Source: Brevibacterium sp. UCMA 11754
Lineage (GTDB): Bacteria > Actinomycetota > Actinomycetes > Actinomycetales > Brevibacteriaceae
Direction: 5' to 3'
Assembly (NCBI RefSeq): GCF_021532275.1
Contig: NZ_JACBOT010000021.1
Span: 124,001 to 188,000, forward strand
Length of the DNA: 64,000 bases
The notes under the pieces were generated by a model that did not search any database, was not told the DNA's origin, and was given only the letters and a program-made list of their open reading frames with translations. The position numbers and the translations under genes are program-made. The stretch's first letter is position 1, and every line of letters starts with the position of its first letter. Positions 44,361 to 58,204 of this stretch are shown in pieces.

Positions 44361-45479
44361 ATGGATACCAGTACCAACGCCTCGCACACGAGCACCCCTC
44401 CCCCGCACCCGACGACAGCCACACCTCAGCGACGGCTGACTGCAATCATCGCCGCTGTGATCACTGCGGCCCTCCTCATGGTCATCACACCGTTCCCCCG
44501 CGGATTCCAAGGTCAGGCCACCGGCAATGCCGGTCTGGTCAAACAGGTCGAGGAGACCCTCGGCAGCGCGCACTGGCACCATGTTGCGGCCGCGAAGGTC
44601 AACGGAGATGAGATCACCTGGGGCGGGGTCGGTGCGGACGAGAATTCCGAGTTCGAGATTGGGTCGATCACGAAGACCTTCACCGCTGCGCTCTTCGCCG
44701 ACGCCATCGAGCGGGGTGAGATCGACGAGGGTACCCGACTTGGCGATGTGTGGCCCGATCTCGAAGGTGATGTCGCCGAGGTGACTCTGACCTCGATCGC
44801 CACGCAGCGTTCGGGTCTGCCCAAGCAGGAACCGGCGCTGAGCTTCGGAGACGGCCTTGCGAGACTACTTTCGAGATACCTCCACACAGACCCCTATCGC
44901 GGGACTGCGAGGGACCTCGTCGGCTCGCTCAAGGATGTAGACGTGGGCGAGAAAGAGCCGGAGTACTCGAACTTCGCCTTCGGGATCCTCGGCCAGGCCC
45001 TAGCGACGGTCACCGGATCCAGTTACGGAGAGCTCGTTCGCGACCGGATCACCGAGCCCTTGGGTATGGACAGCACATACGTGCCCGAATCGGCGCAGGA
45101 ACTGCCCCACGGGTACACAGCCTCCGGGCTCAGTGCCGCCCCCTGGACACTGGGCGGGACGGCCCCGTCGGGTGCCGCCAGGTCGACAGTGCACGATATG
45201 AGCATCTGGCTGCGAGCGACGATGGACGGGACGGCTCCAGGCGCCGAGGCGATCGAACCTCGCGCAGACTATGACGAGAGCGACCGCATCGGCTGGGCCT
45301 GGTTCACAACGAAGGATCGCAGTCCGAATCTCACTTGGCACAACGGCGGCACCGGCGGTTACCGGTCCTACCTCGGTTTCGACCCCGAGTCGCACGAGGG
45401 GATCGTCGTCCTCGTCGACTCGGCGAACTGGGTCGACGATGCCGCTGATCTGATCTCGTCGGCAGGAGACCGATCATGA
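44361..45479 (+). CDS. Class C beta-lactamase-fold serine hydrolase, membrane-anchored
   Basis: A 372-residue, exported hydrolase. A Pro/Thr-rich cytoplasmic start and one membrane segment (TAIIAAVITAALLMVITPF) lead to a beta-lactamase/DD-peptidase fold: SITK (S-x-x-K near residue 96), YSN (Y-x-N) and HNGG in place of KTG. Such enzymes are esterases, peptidases or lactamases, and which one this is cannot be told. It lies 30 bp after the ArsR-like gene. Its TGA overlaps the ATG of the next frame (ATGA), so the small membrane protein is translationally coupled to it. Confidence 0.82.
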   Translation: MDTSTNASHTSTPPPHPTTATPQRRLTAIIAAVITAALLMVITPFPRGFQGQATGNAGLVKQVEETLGSAHWHHVAAAKVNGDEITWGGVGADENSEFEIGSITKTFTAALFADAIERGEIDEGTRLGDVWPDLEGDVAEVTLTSIATQRSGLPKQEPALSFGDGLARLLSRYLHTDPYRGTARDLVGSLKDVDVGEKEPEYSNFAFGILGQALATVTGSSYGELVRDRITEPLGMDSTYVPESAQELPHGYTASGLSAAPWTLGGTAPSGAARSTVHDMSIWLRATMDGTAPGAEAIEPRADYDESDRIGWAWFTTKDRSPNLTWHNGGTGGYRSYLGFDPESHEGIVVLVDSANWVDDAADLISSAGDRS

Positions 45480-45670
45480 ATCCCGAACTCTTCTCTCAGA
45501 TCGCCAGCGCAGTCGTCGTCGCATGGGGATCCTTCGCCGCCATCCGGGCATCTCGAGCGACAACCCGAACAATGCTGCTGAGCAATCTTCTCGTTGCCGT
45601 CGCCATGCTGCTGCTCGTCCGGCTTATCGCGAACTTCGGCGGTTGGAGCTCGTGGTTTATCTACGTCTAG
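45476..45670 (+). CDS. Small membrane protein, ends at an in-frame TAG
   Basis: A 64-residue hydrophobic protein with two membrane segments (IASAVVVAWGSFAAIRA and LLVAVAMLLLVRLIANF). Its ATG overlaps the stop of the hydrolase. It ends TTT ATC TAC GTC TAG, and the next codon is ATG in the same frame, opening a second hydrophobic frame to 45853. Together they read as one four-helix protein of about 125 residues cut by a TAG. It may therefore be the front half of a broken gene. Confidence 0.6.
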   Translation: MNPELFSQIASAVVVAWGSFAAIRASRATTRTMLLSNLLVAVAMLLLVRLIANFGGWSSWFIYV

Positions 45671-45853
45671 ATGCTCAGCCTCGGCGGTTATGTCATCGCG
45701 GTGTATCTGGCGGCAACAGCTTGGCCGAACCTCTCGTGGCGGGCAGCGAATGAGAGGACGCGCCGGTCGGAGATGACCAATCTCAGCGTCTCGAGCGTCC
45801 TTACGCTCGCCGTCTCCGCTGCCTTAGTGGTTCCGGGACTGCTGCTGAGCTAG
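45671..45853 (+). CDS. Second half of the interrupted small membrane protein
   Basis: A 60-residue frame directly after the TAG at 45668-45670 and in phase with the frame before it. It has two hydrophobic segments (GYVIAVYLAATAWP and VLTLAVSAALVVPGLLLS) and its ATG touches the stop codon. It could be made by re-initiation, or it could be the dead end of a nonsense-mutated gene. The first codon has no Shine-Dalgarno site of its own. Confidence 0.45.
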   Translation: MLSLGGYVIAVYLAATAWPNLSWRAANERTRRSEMTNLSVSSVLTLAVSAALVVPGLLLS

Positions 45854-45921
45854 GACCATCGGCCACGGACAGTACCGAGTTCGCACAAGGGTTCGCTCGC
45901 AAGAGGTGAGGTCCGCTGGGT

Positions 45922-46347
45922 TCAGGAGCTGCCGGAGATCGTCAGCTTCCCGCCGCTCTCAGACACCGAATATTCGGGGAGGGGCTCGCTAGCGGGACCT
46001 CCGGTCACCTCACCTGAAGTCGTCGAGAACCTCGAGGAATGACACGGGCACACGATCTCCTTTTCGGTCACGGTGCGAACCTGGCAGCCCTGGTGTGTGC
46101 AGACGGAAGAGAAGGCGTAGAACTCGCCCTCCTTTGGCTGGGTGATGACATAGGTTTCATCGACGACGGTGCCGGATCCGACCGGAACCTCGCTAGCCTC
46201 AACGGTGGCATCTGCGCCAGAGTTCGACTGTGAATCGTCCGGCTCCTCCGAGGTGCACGCCGAGGCGAGCCCTGCAGAGGACCCGACGACTGCGACGCCG
46301 CCCACCACACTCGCTGACTTGATGATCGTGCGCCTGTTCGTTTCCAC
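45922..46347 (-). CDS. Rieske 2Fe-2S protein with Tat signal
   Basis: A 141-residue exported iron-sulphur protein. I chose the GTG at 46347, as TGAGGAG lies 4 bp upstream; the ATG eight codons earlier (46371) would add a strongly basic stretch. The N-terminus has the twin-arginine motif NRRTIIK and a hydrophobic run to SACTS, which also looks like a lipobox. The Rieske cluster motifs CTHQGC and CPCHSS supply the two Cys-His pairs. A single small domain of this type, away from a cytochrome bc complex, may act as an electron carrier; its partner is not seen. Confidence 0.87.
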   Translation of the reverse strand: METNRRTIIKSASVVGGVAVVGSSAGLASACTSEEPDDSQSNSGADATVEASEVPVGSGTVVDETYVITQPKEGEFYAFSSVCTHQGCQVRTVTEKEIVCPCHSSRFSTTSGEVTGGPASEPLPEYSVSESGGKLTISGSS

Positions 46348-46585
46348 TGTGCTCCTCAGTTTCCTGCCCATAGGCTGCTGCTCGGTTGTTCGGCTTCAAG
46401 GGTAGCGCGAGGAGATGACGCAGCAATGCCAATGGACGGACCTTGCGTGTTTCCTTGGCTGCGACGCTCTGTCTTCAACCTGCCAGCCATCCCAGTGAGT
46501 CCAGTCGCGTACAACACTCAACAAGAAAATCCCCGAACACACGACACACATCTTCGGCAGTACCCCACACCACGGAACTGAATAT

Positions 46586-46603
46586 AAAAAAAGGGGCTAC
46601 CCC
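46586..46603 (-). terminator. Terminator of the rRNA operon (outermost)
   Basis: On the minus strand: GGGGTAGCCCC followed by seven T's. Small stem, long T-run; a clear intrinsic terminator. Confidence 0.75.
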
Positions 46604-46674
46604 GCAACACACGAGACAACCCCAACACAACCCCACACCACACATGAAAACACACAAGGCCATGAATACGAGTC

Positions 46675-46707
46675 AGGGGTCACCCCACCAAACATGGAAT
46701 GACCCCT
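46675..46707 (-). terminator. Terminator hairpin of the rRNA operon (middle)
   Basis: Perfect 8-bp arms (AGGGGTCA / TGACCCCT) around a 17-nt loop lie between the other two hairpins. No T-run follows. Confidence 0.6.
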
Positions 46708-46721
46708 CACCACACACAAGA

Positions 46722-46750
46722 AGGCCACCCCGTCAACGACAGGATGGCCT
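46722..46750 (-). terminator. Terminator hairpin just after 5S rRNA
   Basis: A 9-bp stem with one mismatch (AGGCCACCC / GGATGGCCT) begins 18 bp past the 5S rRNA. Weakly T-rich beyond it. Confidence 0.6.
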
Positions 46751-46767
46751 CCCCTTTTAAAGAATAT

Positions 46768-46888
46768 TGCGGCAGTCACTTACTCTCCCACAACCACCAA
46801 GTTGCAGTACCATCAGCGCGAATGGGCTTAGCTACCGGGATCGGAACGGTTAACCGGGCGTTTCCCCACCACTATCACCACCGCAAAA
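46768..46888 (-). rRNA. rrf: 5S ribosomal RNA
   Basis: About 120 nt reading TTTTGCGGTGGTGATAGTG... with the conserved GGAAACGCCCGGT and AGCTAAGCCC and ending near GTGACTGCCGCAA. 5' and 3' ends pair. Ends are approximate to a few bases. Confidence 0.95.
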
Positions 46889-47046
46889 CCACACGAACCA
46901 CCACCACCCCAAGCAACCAAATGCTCAAAGAGTGTAGTAGCAGTCCAAGAACCGTACAGCGAACGCGAACACCATCATGCAACATGACCCGTTAAGCCTT
47001 ATAAAACCCGTAAACGTTACTCCCACACACCAACCAACAAAATGGT

Positions 47047-52137
<5,091 letters not shown>

Positions 52138-52216
52138 AAAATTATGTTACGAATGAATCCCAGCAAGACAGCCAACACTACGGTCACGGGGTGACCGCGG
52201 TCAGCTTAAAAAAATC

Positions 52217-52276
52217 ATGTTCACACACGCTGGCGTCACCACCCCGGCGAGGGGGCCGTGACTTGTGTGTGAACAT
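52217..52276 (-). other. Long hairpin in the 16S leader
   Basis: Perfect 12-bp arms (ATGTTCACACAC / GTGTGTGAACAT) close a loop that itself pairs (around GTCACCACCCC). It lies 80 bp before the 16S 5' end and may be an RNase III processing site or a leader structure. Confidence 0.65.
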
Positions 52277-52340
52277 GTGATTGTCTTACCAGAAATAATG
52301 TTTCTGGCATCACTATCTGTTCAAACAAATACGCTATTGG

Positions 52341-52353
52341 ATTCTCAAACCAC
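52341..52353 (-). promoter_or_regulatory. boxA-like antitermination element in the 16S leader
   Basis: The minus strand reads GTGGTTTGAGAAT followed by CCAATAGCG; the same 13 bases recur in the 16S-23S spacer. Confidence 0.6.
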
Positions 52354-52759
52354 ACACACTCACCCGTCACCACACACCATCAATTAATGGAGGCGTACAC
52401 CGGGGGTGTCAGTTTCAATTTTTTGTTGTCACCCTATCCTGTGAACAACCTGCTCAAACTGTGTTTGTGCTGGTCATACCGGGTGAAAACTGTTCTCGAG
52501 GAGTTCGTTTTCTGCGGGGCAACGAGATACAACTCTAGACCAGGCCGACCGGTGGGTGCAACTCGAAACCGGAAAACTCAGAGTGACGCCCACCACACAT
52601 CGCCACACCGCCTTGAGAGTGTCAGGGAAGGCCTGCCGTTGCCTGTGGTCAGAGTCGTCGTCGGAGGCTATCGCGTGCCTAAAGCACGTGCTCCTCTATA
52701 CCCGTGGGCTCCGCGTACGAAGTTCGGCCGAGTCAGCACCGTCCACTAGGCTGGAGCGC

Positions 52760-54595
52760 ATGACCTCGGCACCCACAACCTCCCCGCTCGATGTCCTCCA
52801 CGATGTCTTCGGCTATGACGAGTTTCGGGGTCAGCAGCAAGCGGTCGTCGATCAGATCGTGGGCGGTGGTGACGCGGTCGTCCTCATGCCCACCGGCGGC
52901 GGAAAGTCTCTCTGCTATCAGATACCGAGCCTCGTCAGGCCCGGCGCTGGCGTCGTGATCTCTCCGCTGATCGCGCTCATGGCCGATCAGGTCGCTGCCC
53001 TGGAGAATCTCGGTGTGCGGGCGGCTTACCTCAACTCGACCCTCGACTTCGAGGAAGCGCAGAACGTCGAGCGCGCACTCCTGGACGGTGAACTCGATCT
53101 GCTCTACCTGGCACCTGAACGCCTCGTCCTGCCGCGCACAATGGCGCTGCTCGAACGTGCACAGGTCGCTTTGTTCGCAATCGACGAAGCCCACTGTGTT
53201 TCACAGTGGGGCCACGACTTCCGCAGCGACTACCTGGGCCTGGGAGTGCTGGCCGAACGATTCCCTGACGTTCCACGCATCGCACTCACCGCCACGGCCA
53301 CCCCCGCCACGCATGCCGAACTCACCGAGCGTCTTCACCTGGGCGAGGCCCGGCATTTCGTCGCCAGCTTCGACCGCCCGAACATCACCTATCGCATCGA
53401 ACCGAAGCAATCTGGCCGCTCTCAGCTCATCAACTTCATCACCACCGAACACTCTGGTGACTCGGGCATCGTCTACTGTCTGTCCCGGCGCGGTGTCGAG
53501 CAGCTCTCCGAGGCGCTCGTGGCCAGGGGCATCAACGCCCTGCCCTATCACGCAGGACTGCCATCCGAAGTACGCGCCGATCATCAGGCCAGGTTCCTCC
53601 GCGAGGACGGCTTGGTCATGGTCGCGACGATCGCCTTCGGCATGGGCATCGACAAACCCGATGTCCGCTTCGTCGCCCACCTCGACCTTCCACGCAGCGT
53701 CGAAGGCTACTACCAGGAGACCGGTCGCGCCGGCCGTGACGGACTGCCGGCCGATGCGTGGATGGTCTACGGTCTCGGCGATGTCGTCTCCCAACGCCGG
53801 CTCATCGAGTCAGGCGACGGCGATCGCGCCTACCAACGGCGCGCGATGTCGCACCTCGACTCAATGTTGGCTCTGTGCGAGACCGTCGACTGCCGTCGTA
53901 TGCAGCTGCTGCGCTACTTCGACGAGGAATCGGGACCCTGCGGAAACTGCGATACCTGCATCACTCCGCCGGTGACCTGGGACGCAACGGTGGCCGTGCA
54001 GAAACTCCTCTCGGCAGTCATCCGCCTCGACCGTGAACGCGGCCAGAAGTTCGGCTCAGGCCAGGTCATCGACGTCCTGCGCGGCAACGACAATGAGCGC
54101 TCCCGCGCGGCCGATCACGAAACCCTCACCGTCTGGGGAATCGGCGAAGACCTCAGCGAAACGCAGTGGAAGACTGTGGTCCGCCAGGTCCTCGCCCGCG
54201 GTCTCCTGGAGTCCCACGGCGATTACGGCGTGCTCGTCGTCGGTGAGGACGCCGGCCCGGTTCTGCGCAGCGAAGTGGAAGTGTCTCTGCGAGTGGACCC
54301 CGTCAAGAAGTCCGGTTCCAAGAAGGCAGGCGCCAAGCGCCGAGGCGGCCCCGAGATCGAACTCGGGACCGCGGACACAGCCCTGTTCGAAGCCCTGCGT
54401 TCCTGGCGTGCCGATCAAGCCAAAGAGCAGGGCGTCCCCGCCTACGTCGTATTCCCCGATGCCACGCTGTACGGAATCGTCGAAGCCAAGCCGAACTCGA
54501 TCAACGAACTCGGCCAGGTCAGCGGCGTGGGCCTGAAGAAACTCGACCGTTATGGACCCGGTGTTCTTGAGGTCCTGGAGTCCAGCACCGGCTGA
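52760..54595 (+). CDS. recQ: ATP-dependent DNA helicase RecQ
   Basis: A 611-residue 3'-5' helicase for recombination and repair. Walker A MPTGGGKSLCYQ (near 50), DEAH box DEAHCVSQWGHDFR, motif IV-VI with GIVYCLSRRGVEQLSE and YYQETGRAGRDG, then the RecQ-C zinc-binding Cys residues (CGNCDTC, with CETVDCRR before it), a winged helix and a C-terminal HRDC domain (from about 530) are all there. I chose the ATG at 52760; the frame is open further up but that part is noncoding. Length matches bacterial RecQ. Confidence 0.95.
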   Translation: MTSAPTTSPLDVLHDVFGYDEFRGQQQAVVDQIVGGGDAVVLMPTGGGKSLCYQIPSLVRPGAGVVISPLIALMADQVAALENLGVRAAYLNSTLDFEEAQNVERALLDGELDLLYLAPERLVLPRTMALLERAQVALFAIDEAHCVSQWGHDFRSDYLGLGVLAERFPDVPRIALTATATPATHAELTERLHLGEARHFVASFDRPNITYRIEPKQSGRSQLINFITTEHSGDSGIVYCLSRRGVEQLSEALVARGINALPYHAGLPSEVRADHQARFLREDGLVMVATIAFGMGIDKPDVRFVAHLDLPRSVEGYYQETGRAGRDGLPADAWMVYGLGDVVSQRRLIESGDGDRAYQRRAMSHLDSMLALCETVDCRRMQLLRYFDEESGPCGNCDTCITPPVTWDATVAVQKLLSAVIRLDRERGQKFGSGQVIDVLRGNDNERSRAADHETLTVWGIGEDLSETQWKTVVRQVLARGLLESHGDYGVLVVGEDAGPVLRSEVEVSLRVDPVKKSGSKKAGAKRRGGPEIELGTADTALFEALRSWRADQAKEQGVPAYVVFPDATLYGIVEAKPNSINELGQVSGVGLKKLDRYGPGVLEVLESSTG

Positions 54596-54653
54596 TCCCC
54601 GTCACCGCCAGACGGTTATCGGCTTACCGCCAGACAGCTATTGGCACCTGAGA

Positions 54654-55085
54654 TCAGCCCTGCTCTGCGGTGTATGCCTCGGGACCCTGTTCGGCTGCGG
54701 CAGGATCCATCCACATGAATTCGAGAATATTGCCATCCGGGTCGGCCATGCTGATGGAATACATGAATCCGTAGTCCTGTGGTTCCTTGTTCTCCGAGCC
54801 ACCACCGTCGAGGACCTTCGCCCGCGTGGCATCAACATCTTCACGTGACTCGCGGCTCAATGCGGTGAGCACCTGCGCGGTCGAATGCGGATCGGCGATC
54901 GGCTTATCGGTGAAGGTCGCGAGATACTCCCTCGTCAGCACCATGAAGAAGATGCTCTCGTCCCATTTCAGACAGGCTGCATTCTCATCGGTGAACTCGG
55001 GGACGACTTCGGCCCCCAGAGAGGCATAGAACTCTTTCGACCTGTTGAGGTCGGTGGTCGGAAAATTGACGAAGATCTGGTTCAT
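54654..55085 (-). CDS. VOC-superfamily (glyoxalase-like) protein
   Basis: A 143-residue single-domain vicinal-oxygen-chelate protein: MNQIFVNFPTTDLNRSKEFY at the start, and SMADPDGNILEFMWMDP near the end with the metal-binding Glu. Members include glyoxalases, bleomycin-resistance-like proteins and dioxygenase-like proteins; this one has no clear partner. Function not known. A direct repeat of TACCGCCAGAC lies in the short gap to recQ. Confidence 0.8.
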   Translation of the reverse strand: MNQIFVNFPTTDLNRSKEFYASLGAEVVPEFTDENAACLKWDESIFFMVLTREYLATFTDKPIADPHSTAQVLTALSRESREDVDATRAKVLDGGGSENKEPQDYGFMYSISMADPDGNILEFMWMDPAAAEQGPEAYTAEQG

Positions 55086-55209
55086 GACTGCTCCTGGGCA
55101 GTTGGAGTCCAGCTATGGAGTCTAAATCTTCGTCTTCGGCCACAGGGAAGTCAATGGTCCGACGAGACTCGCCTAAACGCCTTGACGTGGTGTTCAGCTG
55201 TCGTGGCGC

Positions 55210-55785
55210 TCAGTTCTTCTTCGTCACGGTGACGTCGATGGGCGTGGGGTTTGTGAAGATGTCGAAGACGGGGCAGTGAGCGTCGACGGTCTCCTGCAGC
55301 TCCTGGTAGGCCTCGTCACTATCGGGTCCCGTGATCTCCACGTTGACGCGAACCGTTGAGAATCCCGGTCGCACGGTGTCAGCGGCACCGAAGAGTCCCT
55401 GCACATCGAGGTCGCCCTCTGCGCTGACGTCGAGGTTTTCGATCGTCAGTCCCAGGTTATGGGCGTAGAGGCGGTAGACGACGATCTGGCAGGAGATGAG
55501 CGCACCGAGCGCATACTCGACAGGGTTCGGTGCCACATCGTCGCCGGCCAGCGGGGTCGGCTCATCGACAGTGAAGGTGTGCTTACCTGCGGTGATGACC
55601 GAGGACACCGAGCCCTGAGCACTGCCCTTGGCGGAGAAGCTCAGCTCTGCGTTCTTCGCCGAGGCGGCGATCCGTTCGTTCCACGCATGTCCTGCCGCGG
55701 TGAGGCGCTCGGCCCGATCCTCGGCGCTGATCGCGACGGTCGCACCAGTGGTGGAGTCTGCGGTGCTGTCGGCTGTGACGGTCAT
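55210..55785 (-). CDS. OsmC-family protein (first copy)
   Basis: A 191-residue OsmC/Ohr-like protein. PNPVEYALGALISCQIVV holds the first reactive Cys and the later VDAHCPVFDIF the second; these form the hydroperoxide-reducing pair of the family. The ATG at 55785 gives the expected N-terminus; an upstream frame start lacks a site. It likely reduces organic hydroperoxides in the cytoplasm. A Thr/Ser/Ala-rich N-terminal stretch (about 1-20) is unusual for the family. Confidence 0.85.
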   Translation of the reverse strand: MTVTADSTADSTTGATVAISAEDRAERLTAAGHAWNERIAASAKNAELSFSAKGSAQGSVSSVITAGKHTFTVDEPTPLAGDDVAPNPVEYALGALISCQIVVYRLYAHNLGLTIENLDVSAEGDLDVQGLFGAADTVRPGFSTVRVNVEITGPDSDEAYQELQETVDAHCPVFDIFTNPTPIDVTVTKKN

Positions 55786-55930
55786 GGGACGTCTCCTTCG
55801 ATTGAGTGATCCCCAGACTAGGAAGCCCAACCGATCTCCCGGTTCGCCCTTGTCAGATTCCGACTCAGACCGTCATACCCCCGCCATACGGTGACGCATA
55901 TCGACACGTCGACTCGCAAGGACGAACGAA

Positions 55931-57553
55931 CTAGAAGGGCCAGATGAGAGGGACGTAGAGGACGGCGATCCCCAGATAGACGACCATCAGCGGCAGTCCC
56001 AGTTTCCAGTAATCGCCGAAATGATAACCACCGGCCCGCATGACGATGAGGTTGCCGGCAGTCGCCACCGGGGTGATGAAGGAGGCTGCGCCGCATACAG
56101 CCAGGCCCATCATGAAGGGTTGGACGCTCGCCCCGGTGCTCCCGGCTATAGCGACCGCGATCGGCAGCATGACCAACACTGTGGCCAGGTTCGACATGAA
56201 TTGTCCGAGCACCATTGAGATCACGCAGATGACGAGAAGTGCCAGATACGGCGACGCCGCACCGAGGTTGTTGAGGACGAGATTTGCGACGATGTCGGCG
56301 GAACCGGTGTCGACGAATGCTCGGGACAGGGGAATCATTCCTCCGACCAGGATGACAATGCTCCACGGAACGGCCCTGTACACCGTCGGCAGTCTCACCA
56401 CCTTCGTGACGATCAGGGCCCCGGCCGCGAGCATGGTGGCGATCGCGGTCGGCACCACCCCGGTGACCAGCAGCAGGATCATCGCCGCGAAGATGAAGAG
56501 GGTGCGCTTGTACTTCCGGCTCAGCGGCACAGCACGCTGCAGAGACTGCGGCGGAGTCACCGCGATGACATCCTGCGAAGCCGCATACCGTTCGAGTGCC
56601 GCCCACGGTCCCTGCACGAGCACGGCGTCACCCGCCCGCAGCTCGAACCTCTCTTCCGCTTCCTCGGTCTCCTCCGACTCGCGCACCAACGGACCGGCGT
56701 GATCCCCACGACGAACGCCGAGAACGACGAGTCCGTCATCTGGTGTGGTCATGCCGGGCAGCACATGACGGCCGATCAGGGATGAGTGGGGAGCGACGAG
56801 CACCTCGGCGACACCCTCTTCGACGGTGTACAGCGCGCCAGTGCTCACATCCATTCGATAGTCCTCGCGCAGGCGCTTCGCATGGGCGGTCGGATCCGGT
56901 GCGGCAATCGACTCCGGACTTCTGTCGGGAAGCAGCCGATCGCCGGCGAGGAGGACGATGAGAATCGTGATGACCACCAGGGGAATGCCTGCCAGGGCGA
57001 ATTCGAAATAGCCGAACTGGCGTCCTCCGTGGTCGCTGGCTGCCTGTGAGACGACGATATTCACCGGCGACGCGGTGAGAGTGAGCACCGAGCCGCCGCT
57101 GGCGAGGAAGGCGAGCGGAATGAGCATCTTCGACGGCAGCATTCCCGCCTTCTTCGTCACGATGACGACCACGGGGAGCAGGGCACCGACCGTTCCGCTG
57201 ACACTGATGAATGCCCCGAGCATCCCAGCGGCGACGCCGATGATGAGAACCAGACGTGTTCTGCTGGTGCCGGCTCGGTTGACCACGAAGTTCGCGAGCC
57301 AGGCGGTGATGCCCGAAGCCTCGAGCGATTCGATGACGATAAACAGCGAGACGATGAAGACGACGGTCGGGTCAGCGAAGCCCTCGAACGCCTCGGGCAG
57401 GCTGCGCACGCCGGTGGCCCACAGTGCGAGGACCACACCTCCGGCGACGACCGCAAGCGGCACCTTTGAGGAGATGAAGGCGATCATCGCCGCACCTAGG
57501 ATGATGAAGATCCAGGTAGCCGGTTCCACGCTCACAGCATAGCCAGTGCTCAA
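55931..57553 (-). CDS. SLC13-family anion permease with RCK_C/TrkA_C domain
   Basis: A 540-residue membrane transporter. Two membrane halves of about six helices each flank a soluble loop (about 210-335) with a TrkA_C-type regulatory domain (ALYTVEEGVAEVLVAPHSSLIGR...LRAGDAVLVQGPW). The family moves dicarboxylates, sulphate or related anions. TASPVNIVV in the first half and the SNLATVLVMLP region in the second match substrate-binding hairpins. The gene is alone in its direction. Whether it binds a nucleotide at the RCK domain is unknown. Confidence 0.85.
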   Translation of the reverse strand: MSTGYAVSVEPATWIFIILGAAMIAFISSKVPLAVVAGGVVLALWATGVRSLPEAFEGFADPTVVFIVSLFIVIESLEASGITAWLANFVVNRAGTSRTRLVLIIGVAAGMLGAFISVSGTVGALLPVVVIVTKKAGMLPSKMLIPLAFLASGGSVLTLTASPVNIVVSQAASDHGGRQFGYFEFALAGIPLVVITILIVLLAGDRLLPDRSPESIAAPDPTAHAKRLREDYRMDVSTGALYTVEEGVAEVLVAPHSSLIGRHVLPGMTTPDDGLVVLGVRRGDHAGPLVRESEETEEAEERFELRAGDAVLVQGPWAALERYAASQDVIAVTPPQSLQRAVPLSRKYKRTLFIFAAMILLLVTGVVPTAIATMLAAGALIVTKVVRLPTVYRAVPWSIVILVGGMIPLSRAFVDTGSADIVANLVLNNLGAASPYLALLVICVISMVLGQFMSNLATVLVMLPIAVAIAGSTGASVQPFMMGLAVCGAASFITPVATAGNLIVMRAGGYHFGDYWKLGLPLMVVYLGIAVLYVPLIWPF

Positions 57554-57593
57554 CAGCAGAGACTCTTCGTCTCAGAAACCGTGTCTATTCGCT

Positions 57594-58079
57594 TCAGGGG
57601 CGGTGATGCCCGAACACAAGGCTGGTCTGAGTATGGGCGATCGTGGGATCCGAGAGATGCTCTGCGATGAAGGAGTTCAACCCGGTCGGATGGGCGGTGG
57701 CAATGTGCACAAGCAGGTCGCGCTCCCCCGAGACTTGGAAGACGTCGAGGGTCTCTGGTGCCAGGAGCAGTCCAGCGATGACGTCACTCATCTTCGACCT
57801 CCCGACCGGGGACATCCGCACCGAGATCATTCCGAACACGTGCAGGCCAAGCGCTTCGAAATCGATCTGGGCATGAAATCCTCGAATGATTCCCCGCAAC
57901 CTCAGAGCACCGACGCGCCCCGAACATGTGGACGGTGCCAATCCCACTCGGCCGGCGAGATCCTTGTTGGAGATCCGGGCATCGGAACTGAGCTCGCGCA
58001 GAATCGCCAGGTCCACCTCGGCGAAGTGGACATTGTTCGCTTCAGAACGATGATCGACGATCAGATCCGAATTCACCAC
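57594..58079 (-). CDS. Lrp/AsnC-family transcriptional regulator
   Basis: A 161-residue regulator. The N-terminal helix-turn-helix has LAILRELSSDARISNKDLAGRVGLAPSTCSGRV; the RAM-type ligand domain follows (GERDLLVHIATAH). It is divergent from kynU with 125 bp between, so it probably controls kynureninase in response to tryptophan-pathway compounds, much as known KynR-type Lrp regulators do. The ligand is inferred. The next gene downstream is the unrelated permease, on the same strand. Confidence 0.88.
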   Translation of the reverse strand: MVNSDLIVDHRSEANNVHFAEVDLAILRELSSDARISNKDLAGRVGLAPSTCSGRVGALRLRGIIRGFHAQIDFEALGLHVFGMISVRMSPVGRSKMSDVIAGLLLAPETLDVFQVSGERDLLVHIATAHPTGLNSFIAEHLSDPTIAHTQTSLVFGHHRP

Positions 58080-58109
58080 AAGAACCTCTCACATCTTCCG
58101 TCTTCTGTT

Positions 58110-58131
58110 CGGATAGATTCGATGATATCCG
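58110..58131. promoter_or_regulatory. Possible Lrp-type operator between the regulator and kynU
   Basis: CGGATA and TATCCG form an inverted repeat spaced by 10 bp in the shared promoter region. Spacing fits a dimeric regulator on one face of the helix. Confidence 0.45.
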
Positions 58132-58204
58132 TGATCTGAGTATTCTGTGAGGAGATCCGCCACCAGCAGCACCGGCCCCATGCCCGCTCCGACGAAGGTG
58201 ACCA

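Larger units (their letters stand above)
46348..46767. other. 420-bp gap between the Rieske and 5S rRNA genes, rich in terminators
   Basis: Open frames here are low-complexity and not genes. Read on the minus strand, the distal half holds three hairpins in line after the rRNA operon. The plus strand is CA-rich and G-poor from 46500 to 46720. Confidence 0.6.
52138..52759. other. 622-bp rRNA leader/promoter region and recQ upstream region
   Basis: No gene. It holds the leader of the rRNA operon on the minus strand, with a large hairpin and a boxA-like element, and its promoter(s) further right, probably between 52390 and 52560, which I could not place with confidence. The recQ promoter on + must also be here. 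A forward frame that covers the last 200 bp has no coding features. Confidence 0.6.

Noticed and set aside
46443..46760. Open frames before the 5S rRNA
   Set aside because: CA-rich low-complexity DNA with terminators; no gene features.
52556..52759. Upstream extension of the recQ frame
   Set aside because: The first 68 codons have no RecQ similarity and overlap the rRNA promoter region; the ATG at 52760 gives the family start.
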